The position numbers were made by a program, and so were the translations under genes. From Phycisphaerales bacterium (GTDB taxonomy: Bacteria > Planctomycetota > Phycisphaerae > Sedimentisphaerales > Anaerohalosphaeraceae), in the NCBI GenBank assembly GCA_003152975.1, contig PMBP01000142.1, positions 1 to 17,260 of the forward strand: 17,260 bases of DNA, given 5' to 3'. Shown in pieces: positions 1 through 5,332 of the stretch; positions within the stretch are counted from its first letter, which is position 1; every line of letters starts with the position of its first letter. A model generated the notes under the pieces. It searched no databases, was not told the origin of the DNA, and saw nothing but the letters and a program-made list of their open reading frames with translations.

Positions 1-1661
1 TCGTTGCGGAAGTCGTACCAGAAGGTCCGCGGCTGGACGCCCGAAGCGATCGTGCACAGGTAGCAGCGGGCCAAAAACGATGCCTGGGCCTTTTGGCTGT
101 TGGGTTCAAAGTCCTGCCGCAGCACATGGTGCGGTACATGCGTCGCCCAGCCCATCTCAGTGATCCACACCGGCCGGGCCTTGCCGTCAAGAACGACTAG
201 GTCGGAGGCCTTCTTGAGGTCGGCGATGAACTCGCCGTCTTTGAGTGTTTTGCGATAGGGGTGAATCGTCAGAATGTCGAAGGGCGTGTTGCGCTTCAGC
301 ATGTCGGTGATAAATCCGTAATCGATGCCCGCCGTTGAAATCCCCAGCACCTGGGCGGTCGGATCTTCTTCTTTAATCGCCTTGTAGGCCGCGATCAGCA
401 GATCGGCGTACAGTTCCTTGGGGCCCTGCCAGAAGAAGATGTTCGGCTCGTTCCAGATTTCCCAGTGCTTGATGCGGTCCTTGTATCGGCGGACCAGCAC
501 GCGGAGAAACTCGGCGTATTGTTTGACGCCTTCGGGCGTGTAGCCCTTGGACCAGCCCGGCCAGTAGGCCACGATTGCATAGACGGTGATCCCGTTGCGA
601 TGGGCGACATCGAGAATCCGATCGGTGAATTCCCAGCGATACTCTCCCGGCTGCGGTTCGATGTTGCCCCAGCCGAAATCTTCGCGGCTCCATTTGACTC
701 CCGCCTGGCCGGCCAGTTTGGCCACCCGCTCCATCTCCTCGGGGCCAAAGCGGTTCAGATACACGCCCATGCCAAAGGGCGAATCCGGCCGCAAATTCAG
801 GTCCCGGTTTGGCTCGAACTTGCCCATCCAATACGCCTGCACCGGCGACAATTCCTGCCCGGCGGCTTCGAACGAAAATTCGGCCTCGACAAACCGGCAA
901 TCCTCCGGCAGCGCCGGCGCGTCGATCGTTTCGGTCAGGGTCTTGAGTCCGGCGGGAATCTCCACACCGCGATCGCCCGACGCCAGCGATTGTCCATCCC
1001 ATCGCCGAAGCTGCCAGTTCAGCTTGCCCGCGATCGGCTTGTCGGAAAATGCCCGCAGGTCGGTCGCAAATCGACCGCTCTTGTCGGCCGCTTCGGTTCG
1101 AGCCGTCAGAATAACCTGCCGATCCTCCGGCGCCGAAGCGTCGATCCGGATCGACTCGATGACAAGCTCGACGGTGTCTTTATTGTCGCCGGCCTCGATC
1201 CGCAGTTCAGCTAAACGAATGGGGCCGTGAATCTTGCCATCGTTCTCGCCGCCGTGCCAGGTCCAGCCCTCGCTGGGTGGGCCGTCGGTTTCGAGGGCCT
1301 GCTTACCTTGCCCCTTAAACTCTCCAATAACTTTCGAGAATGTCATAAAATGCGTGTGCAGATGCAGAATGACGGGATGACCGGCGGCGGAACCGTCGAT
1401 TTCGATGCGGATTTTTTTGATCGATCCGGCCAGCGAGCGATCGGGAAACCGCAGGAGGACGGCACTGGCGCCTTTGGAAAAATCGGCGGTGAGCTTGCGG
1501 CCGTCCCATGCGGTCGCGCCGCGATCGCCCCAGGCGTCCAGCGACCAGTTGGCTCGAGGAATCATCGCCTCCAGCGGATAACTCAGTGCGGCATCTGCGG
1601 CCCGTGTCGCTGCCGGTACCAGTATCATCGAACACATAATCGCGATCAATCCCCGCTTCAT
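1..1661 (-). CDS. Secreted clan-A glycoside hydrolase (GH39-like), 3' end outside window
   Basis: Reading the minus strand from the ATG at 1661 gives 553 uninterrupted codons running off the left edge, so the C-terminus is missing. A signal peptide (MKRGLIAIMCSMILVPAATRA) is followed by about 270 residues resembling beta-rich, carbohydrate-binding or jelly-roll material. A TIM-barrel catalytic domain begins near residue 294 (SPFGMGVYLNRFG). The acid/base Glu is E405 in WEIWNEPN and the candidate nucleophile is E502 in WITEMGW; the 97-residue spacing fits a clan-A retaining hydrolase. Other barrel signatures are VKWSREDFGWGNIEP and FDILTIHPY. The overall pattern is closest to GH39 xylosidase-like enzymes, but family and substrate cannot be fixed by eye. 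A GGGAG ribosome site precedes the ATG by about 8 nt and a promoter lies just upstream. Export suggests a role in polysaccharide breakdown. Confidence 0.85.
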   Translation of the reverse strand, partial: MKRGLIAIMCSMILVPAATRAADAALSYPLEAMIPRANWSLDAWGDRGATAWDGRKLTADFSKGASAVLLRFPDRSLAGSIKKIRIEIDGSAAGHPVILHLHTHFMTFSKVIGEFKGQGKQALETDGPPSEGWTWHGGENDGKIHGPIRLAELRIEAGDNKDTVELVIESIRIDASAPEDRQVILTARTEAADKSGRFATDLRAFSDKPIAGKLNWQLRRWDGQSLASGDRGVEIPAGLKTLTETIDAPALPEDCRFVEAEFSFEAAGQELSPVQAYWMGKFEPNRDLNLRPDSPFGMGVYLNRFGPEEMERVAKLAGQAGVKWSREDFGWGNIEPQPGEYRWEFTDRILDVAHRNGITVYAIVAYWPGWSKGYTPEGVKQYAEFLRVLVRRYKDRIKHWEIWNEPNIFFWQGPKELYADLLIAAYKAIKEEDPTAQVLGISTAGIDYGFITDMLKRNTPFDILTIHPYRKTLKDGEFIADLKKASDLVVLDGKARPVWITEMGWATHVPHHVLRQDFEPNSQKAQASFLARCYLCTIASGVQPRTFWYDFRN

Positions 1662-1703
1662 CGGCACTTCTCCCAGCAAAAGGTCTCGTTTGGATTCCGA
1701 TGA

Positions 1704-1733
1704 AGTGTATGTTGCCGGTTGAATCCCTGTCAA
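1704..1733 (-). promoter_or_regulatory. Sigma-70-like promoter of the glycoside hydrolase gene
   Basis: On the minus strand a perfect TTGACA (1733-1728) is followed after 18 nt by TACACT (1709-1704), which matches four of six TATAAT positions. The predicted transcription start is near 1697, giving a 5' leader of about 36 nt that contains the GGGAG ribosome site. The promoter lies beyond the terminator hairpin of the upstream gene, so the hydrolase is probably its own transcription unit. Confidence 0.5.
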
Positions 1734-1753
1734 GGAATTTGCCTGCGTAGGAA

Positions 1754-1790
1754 CAGGGCCGGACGGTGTTCATCGCGCCATCCGGCCCTG
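1754..1790 (-). terminator. Hairpin terminator downstream of the cupredoxin-quinoprotein gene
   Basis: The arms 1754-1766 and 1778-1790 are complementary over 13 bp around an 11-nt loop. The single non-Watson-Crick pair becomes a U-G wobble only in minus-strand RNA, which supports that direction. The hairpin starts 34 nt past the stop codon at 1824. The tract after it is only TTCCT, so termination may be imperfect or the hairpin may act as a 3' stabiliser. Confidence 0.55.
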
Positions 1791-1823
1791 CTGGTTGGAT
1801 TCAAGTTTGGATGTCACGAACAC

Positions 1824-3743
1824 TTACAAACAGGCACCCGGCAGACGGTCGCTGCACTTGAGCCAGTCGGCCGCCATCAAAGCAAAGTCTTCCAGGTTGA
1901 CTTTGCAGTCGCCGTTGGCGTCACCGGGAAAATCCTGACCGCAGACCGGAACGATCTTGAAGACGACACCGCCGGTCCCATATGGCCCCAGTTTCGTACT
2001 GGCCAGCACATATAACTCGCCGCTGTTGTCGCGGCCAAAGCCCTTGACGAACAAACCCAGCGGGCGATCGGTGCTGCCGATCGTCAGCTCTTCGATTGTC
2101 TTGAGATCCAGATCAGCAACGAACAGTCGGCCACTTGGAGCTGTGAACGACCGCGTAAAATCTCCGAACACATACAGCCGTTGCAGCGCTGGTAGAGCCG
2201 CTCCACGATAGACATACCCTCCGATCACGGCCAGCCCTTCGTCGTGGTCATACTGAAGAACCGGATCGATCAGTCCTGCCGGAAGTCCGCCGAGAAAATC
2301 GGTCACCTGTCCCGTCGCCGGAAGAAAACGGAATGTCCCTTCCTTAAGGTTCCATCCGTAGTTACCGCCACGGGTTACAATATTGATTTCCTCAAGGGTA
2401 TTTTGACCGACATCGCCGACGATCAGTCGTCCGCCGGAGTCAAATCCGAAACTGTAAGGGTTCCGCAGTCCATAGGCAAAAATCTCATCGACCCCCGCTA
2501 TCCCGACGAACGGATTGTCCGCCGGGACCCGGTATTTTCCGTTGGCCGAAGTCGCACTGGGACTTCCGCCGGTCAGGGCCGGATCAAGCGGATCGATTCG
2601 AAGGATGCTGCCCAAGACCCGATTGATATTCTGCCCATTTCCCAGCGGGCCGTGGCCGTCGCCGACATCGTTTGCCGCTCCGCCGTCGCCCAGACCGAAA
2701 TACAGGTATCCATCCAATCCGAAGACCATCTCGCCGGAATTATGATTGAACTGCGGGTGATCTATCCGCAATATCTCGCGGCGAGAAGCCAAATCGACAA
2801 GATTGGGGTTGACGATGTCGATAATCCATTCGGCAATGACATCCTGGTGATCATAAACAAAACCCGTCGGCACGGGAAAGGTCGTAAAGTCCGCCGTACC
2901 GCTGGCCGGTTCGCTGCTGAAAGTGTACAGCTTGTGGTATCCGGGCCGGCCGGAATTGGCAAAATCCGGGTGCAGGGCCAATCCCAGCAGGCCGCGCTCA
3001 TCGTAGTCGTTGGCATCATGCGTGCCGATAATCCCCAGCGGCTGAACCAGCCGCGCGGATACATCCAGCATCGGCGGCGAAAGAAGCTGCCCATTCTGCA
3101 AAACCTCGACTGTGCCCTTCTGATCGAGGATCAACAATCGGCCGCTTCCGTCGGCCGGCTCAACCAGCCGAACCGGGGCTGTCAACCCCGTTGCGATCGG
3201 TTGCAGTTCAACCCGGATTGAACTCTTGGGTATAGAACCCGGTATCGGATTGGCGATAGGATCACCGACCACCATGAAATTGCCCCGCATGGTTGACGCA
3301 TGAACCCTGCATCGATACCCCGGCACCAATCCCCCGGTCGTCATCGCCGTATAGAGTGTGGGGGTCAAGGTGAACCGGATGGTACCGGTACCGGTATCTT
3401 CCCACAGAATTTCGCTGTCGTTCTCCAGCGAACCCGTAATTCCCGGCGCCATTGAAAGCAGCACCACATCCGATGCGGAACTGGTTGCTTTGGCGAGGAT
3501 TTCAATGGGATGAGACACATAATTCACCACGGTAATTTCGTACCGTTTGTGATAGACCAGCTTCAGATCCGGGTTTAATGCCCCGATGGTCCCGACAGCT
3601 GCGTCGGCGGGCAAAAAGGAGTTCAATACATACCCGCTGAAACCGGAATCACCCAGAGTGATCGATACATCGACGGCTTGAGCGATTCCAGCGAGAGCCA
3701 CAACAAACCCGATGATTAGAAATGATTTTGTTCTGTCTTCCAT
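1824..3743 (-). CDS. Secreted cupredoxin + glucose/sorbosone dehydrogenase-like quinoprotein with dockerin-like C-terminus
   Basis: This is a 639-residue modular exported protein. A signal peptide (to about residue 23) precedes a cupredoxin-like domain (about 25-160) with a full candidate type-1 copper set: H78 (NYVSHPIE), then C145, H148 and M152 in PGYRCRVHASTMRGN. Residues 180-598 form a glucose/sorbosone dehydrogenase-type six-blade propeller, with PVRLVEPADGSGRLLILDQKG, GLLGLALHPDF, FNHNSGEMVFGLDGYLYFGL, GLRNPYSFGFD and a GGNYGW motif. Members of that family use PQQ to oxidise sugars. The tail (607-630, GDANGDCKVNLEDFALMAADWL) is a dockerin-like calcium loop plus helix, which may anchor or sort the protein. 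The ATG at 3743 is chosen because GGAGG lies 5 nt upstream; an in-frame GTG two codons earlier overlaps that site. The likely role is extracellular sugar oxidation with copper-mediated electron transfer. The substrate and the copper-relay idea are inference. Confidence 0.85.
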   Translation of the reverse strand: MEDRTKSFLIIGFVVALAGIAQAVDVSITLGDSGFSGYVLNSFLPADAAVGTIGALNPDLKLVYHKRYEITVVNYVSHPIEILAKATSSASDVVLLSMAPGITGSLENDSEILWEDTGTGTIRFTLTPTLYTAMTTGGLVPGYRCRVHASTMRGNFMVVGDPIANPIPGSIPKSSIRVELQPIATGLTAPVRLVEPADGSGRLLILDQKGTVEVLQNGQLLSPPMLDVSARLVQPLGIIGTHDANDYDERGLLGLALHPDFANSGRPGYHKLYTFSSEPASGTADFTTFPVPTGFVYDHQDVIAEWIIDIVNPNLVDLASRREILRIDHPQFNHNSGEMVFGLDGYLYFGLGDGGAANDVGDGHGPLGNGQNINRVLGSILRIDPLDPALTGGSPSATSANGKYRVPADNPFVGIAGVDEIFAYGLRNPYSFGFDSGGRLIVGDVGQNTLEEINIVTRGGNYGWNLKEGTFRFLPATGQVTDFLGGLPAGLIDPVLQYDHDEGLAVIGGYVYRGAALPALQRLYVFGDFTRSFTAPSGRLFVADLDLKTIEELTIGSTDRPLGLFVKGFGRDNSGELYVLASTKLGPYGTGGVVFKIVPVCGQDFPGDANGDCKVNLEDFALMAADWLKCSDRLPGACL

Positions 3744-3748
3744 AAACA

Positions 3749-3753
3749 CCTCC
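3749..3753 (-). promoter_or_regulatory. Ribosome binding site fixing the start of the quinoprotein gene
   Basis: A perfect GGAGG on the minus strand lies 5 nt before the ATG at 3743. It overlaps the alternative upstream GTG (3749-3747), so the ATG is preferred. Confidence 0.75.
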
Positions 3754-3812
3754 GGAATTAATCGTTCTTTAATTTTGTATTCAAAGACACCTCGTTGAAG
3801 CTCTATTTTGAA

Positions 3813-3832
3813 TTCCTACTGTACTATAGGAA
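3813..3832. promoter_or_regulatory. 20-bp imperfect palindrome, candidate operator
   Basis: TTCCTACTGTACTATAGGAA is a dyad with arms TTCCTA/TAGGAA and a palindromic GTAC centre; 16 of 20 positions are symmetric. It sits 70 nt upstream of the quinoprotein ATG and contains a minus-strand -10-like TATAGT (3828-3823). The size and symmetry suit a dimeric repressor. The natural candidate is the divergent XRE/S24 regulator, which is inferred from position only. Confidence 0.4.
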
Positions 3833-4065
3833 GGTTGTTTGCAGAATTGTGTCGAGGGTCTATAGAATTTCACCCACTATTCAGGTGGCTGCTTTTGCCG
3901 TGCAAAGTTCTTTGGAATTCACGAATTGGTATTTGTTGCATATGCACCATATACACGGCACAATCGCTGTCTTCGTTGAAATGTTTGTCCGGATATCAAT
4001 ATCAATGATCGTATTTTATTCGAATTTTTTGATTGCATATCAGATCAAGCCCGGATTCAATTGGT

Positions 4066-4095
4066 TTGCAAAACAACTTTGCCGATTTGTATGAT
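4066..4095 (+). promoter_or_regulatory. Candidate promoter of the XRE/S24 regulator
   Basis: TTGCAA (4066-4071) and TATGAT (4090-4095, five of six consensus) are separated by 18 nt. They place the transcription start near 4102, about 30 nt before the ATG at 4132. Confidence 0.4.
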
Positions 4096-4120
4096 AGAAA
4101 AAATCCTGACTGTTGGTATA

Positions 4121-4125
4121 AGGAG
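4121..4125 (+). promoter_or_regulatory. Ribosome binding site fixing the regulator start
   Basis: AGGAG lies 6 nt before the ATG at 4132. Upstream in-frame alternative starts have no such site, and the text they would add lacks homology to helix-turn-helix proteins. Confidence 0.75.
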
Positions 4126-4131
4126 AAGAAG

Positions 4132-4908
4132 ATGTCTCTGGGAAAAATAATTCGCAGCAAACGGGAAGAAGCGGGTTTGACCCTGGATGAGGTTGCGTTC
4201 AAGACCGGTTTTTCCAAGCCCTATATCTCCACGATTGAAACCGGACGCGTCAAGAATCCTCCCAGTGATGACCTGTTAATCAAGCTGGAACAGGTTCTCG
4301 GATTCGATGCGGGCCTGTTGAGGCATATTGCTCACCTGGAAAGGATGCCGTCGGATATCCGTCGGGATTTCGAGCAGACGGATGCCCAGAATCGCCGCAT
4401 GCGACAGGTGATTCGGAGCATGATGGAAAACAAACCCGTCACCGAAGACCTGTCGTCGCTTTTGGCCGAGCAGTCCTCGATTTCAAATCATTCGGCCTAT
4501 TCGATCACGGCCGGACAGATGATTCCCGTGGTCAACAAGGTCTCTGCCGGTTACCCCATCGATTTTGACGACCTCGGTTACCCGGTCGGCATCGCCGACG
4601 AGTATGTCCGTTGCCCCGATCTGCACGATCCCAATGCCTTTGCCGTGCGGGTCATCGGAGACTCCATGGAGCCCAAGTTCCGGCAGGGTGATATCGTGGT
4701 TTTTTCGCCGTCGCTGGCCGTCCAGAACGGCGACGATTGCTTCGTGCGGTTCTCCCATCCTCACGAGAGTACCTTCAAGCGGGTCTTCTTCGAGAAGGAC
4801 AACAAGCTACGCCTCCAGCCGCGCAACGAGATGCATCCGCCGCTGTTTATCGAGGCCAATCGAATCAACGGGATCTTCCGGGCCGTTATTCGCTACGAGC
4901 AACTCTAA
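4132..4908 (+). CDS. XRE-family regulator with S24 (CI/LexA-like) self-cleavage domain
   Basis: This 258-residue DNA-binding repressor has an N-terminal helix-turn-helix of the XRE/Cro type (residues 4-60: IIRSKREEAGLTLDEVAFKTGFSKPYISTIETGRV). A charged linker follows (about 65-125), then a C-terminal S24 peptidase fold (about 130-258). All three self-cleavage elements are visible: an Ala-Gly site at A139-G140 (KVSAGYP), the nucleophile S178 in GDSMEP, and the general base K216 in STFKRVF. The layout resembles phage CI or stress regulators more than SOS LexA, whose N-terminal domain is a winged helix and not XRE. The gene is divergent from the quinoprotein and followed directly by the inverted-repeat element that supplies its TAA. 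Its targets are unknown; self-regulation and control of the divergent gene are plausible. Confidence 0.88.
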   Translation: MSLGKIIRSKREEAGLTLDEVAFKTGFSKPYISTIETGRVKNPPSDDLLIKLEQVLGFDAGLLRHIAHLERMPSDIRRDFEQTDAQNRRMRQVIRSMMENKPVTEDLSSLLAEQSSISNHSAYSITAGQMIPVVNKVSAGYPIDFDDLGYPVGIADEYVRCPDLHDPNAFAVRVIGDSMEPKFRQGDIVVFSPSLAVQNGDDCFVRFSHPHESTFKRVFFEKDNKLRLQPRNEMHPPLFIEANRINGIFRAVIRYEQL

Positions 4909-4923
4909 CCCGGATATTTCACA
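4906..4923 (+). repeat. Left terminal inverted repeat
   Basis: This 18-bp arm matches 5140-5157 perfectly in inverted orientation. It overlaps the regulator stop codon at 4906-4908. Confidence 0.85.
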
Positions 4924-4928
4924 AAAGT

Positions 4929-5063
4929 ATTGTTTTGGGCGGCTCTTTTGCCCCGCTGCGGCGTTCTCGGCCGAAAATGTCCTCAGCGTATTTTCAAATA
5001 CGCCTGGCGGTCCTTTTCGACCTGTGGCCTTGCGGCGGGCCAAAATTTCGCGCCCAAAACAAT
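4929..5063. repeat. 135-bp internal near-palindrome
   Basis: Perfect 13-bp tips at 4929-4941 and 5051-5063 enclose arms that align with small indels. At the centre is the perfect hairpin sequence GCGTATTTTCAAATACGC (4986-5003). Transcribed RNA would fold into one very long stem, which might also terminate transcription leaving the regulator. Confidence 0.7.
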
Positions 5064-5139
5064 CTATAATCAGGCAGGGATATCATTATTTTGTAAGACC
5101 CGGCCGGAACTAAATAGTTATAACGAGCGTGTAAAACCC

Positions 5140-5157
5140 TGTGAAATATCCGGGTTA
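5140..5157 (-). repeat. Right terminal inverted repeat
   Basis: This is the exact reverse complement of 4906-4923. It is separated from the internal palindrome by 76 bp of moderately AT-rich sequence. Confidence 0.85.
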
Positions 5158-5172
5158 AGGGTCCGAAGAATA

Positions 5173-5192
5173 CCGCCATCGCGGCGTTTTTT
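5173..5192 (+). terminator. Weak intrinsic terminator after the regulator/element
   Basis: A 4-bp GC stem (CGCC/GGCG, or alternatively CCGC/GCGG) is followed immediately by six T residues (5187-5192). A second hairpin with a perfect 7-bp stem, TGCTGGA/TCCAGCA, follows at 5192-5208. The short first stem limits confidence. Confidence 0.35.
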
Positions 5193-5222
5193 GCTGGATT
5201 TTCCAGCATGGCAATCTATAAT
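5192..5222 (+). promoter_or_regulatory. Candidate promoter of the lptD gene
   Basis: A perfect TATAAT lies at 5217-5222, about 110 nt before the lptD ATG. No good -35 box is visible; TTGCTG at 5191-5196 is partly matched but 20 nt away. The 11-mer CAATCTATAAT recurs inside the inverted-repeat element at 5060-5070. Confidence 0.35.
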
Positions 5223-5259
5223 TCGGGGTCATCGTGCAGGGATGGCCGAGACCGGCGCA

Positions 5260-5290
5260 AGGAATGCGTCCTGTCGCTTCCGGCATTCCT
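5260..5290 (+). promoter_or_regulatory. Leader hairpin upstream of lptD
   Basis: AGGAATGC (5260-5267) and GCATTCCT (5283-5290) form a perfect 8-bp stem with a 15-nt loop in the presumed 5' leader, 42 nt before the start codon. There is no U tract, so it looks like a leader structure and not a terminator. Its function is unknown. Confidence 0.35.
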
Positions 5291-5332
5291 GGAAACCCGG
5301 CTGATGGATGAATCGCCTAACAGGATAGACCC

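Larger units (their letters stand above)
3744..4131. other. AT-rich divergent intergenic region without a supported gene
   Basis: This stretch of about 390 bp separates the two divergent genes and is near 39% GC by counting lines, clearly below the flanking coding DNA. It holds the 20-bp palindrome at 3813-3832, a perfect 10-bp palindrome TGCATATGCA at 3937-3946, a second TGCATAT copy at 4034-4040, and the regulator promoter near 4066-4095. Open frames here lack ribosome sites and have unconvincing composition. I read it as regulatory DNA. Confidence 0.6.
4906..5157. mobile_element. MITE-like non-autonomous element with 18-bp terminal inverted repeats
   Basis: TAACCCGGATATTTCACA (4906-4923) and its exact reverse complement (5140-5157) bound 252 bp without a credible gene. 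Inside, 4929-5063 is a long near-palindrome with perfect 13-bp tips, arms of about 60 nt that are roughly 70% complementary, and a perfect hairpin at the centre. A non-palindromic 76 bp lies only on the right side. The first TAA of the element is the stop codon of the regulator. The bases beside the CCCGG ends are CTAA and TTAA, which could be a decayed TTAA-type target, but no clear direct duplication exists. It looks like an internally deleted insertion sequence or a MITE; the parent family is not identified. Confidence 0.55.

Noticed and set aside
465..1214. A 249-codon plus-strand frame at the left edge
   Set aside because: It lies opposite the glycoside hydrolase, whose minus-strand frame is continuous from 1661 to the edge and has both catalytic glutamates.
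2244..3221. A 325-codon plus-strand frame opposite the quinoprotein gene
   Set aside because: The antisense frame translates to low-information Arg/Ile-rich sequence with no motif, while the minus strand encodes clear domains across the same bases.
3795..4094. A 99-codon open frame on the plus strand in the AT-rich spacer
   Set aside because: It starts at a TTG without a ribosome site, its hydrophobic composition reflects AT-rich DNA, and it overlaps the regulator promoter.
4132..4908. Calling the regulator LexA
   Set aside because: The N-terminal domain is XRE-type, not the LexA winged helix, and no SOS-type gene or box lies alongside.
4930..5304. Plus- and minus-strand frames through the inverted-repeat element
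   Set aside because: They are overlapping frames in a palindrome with no conserved motif. No remnant of a transposase is recognisable.
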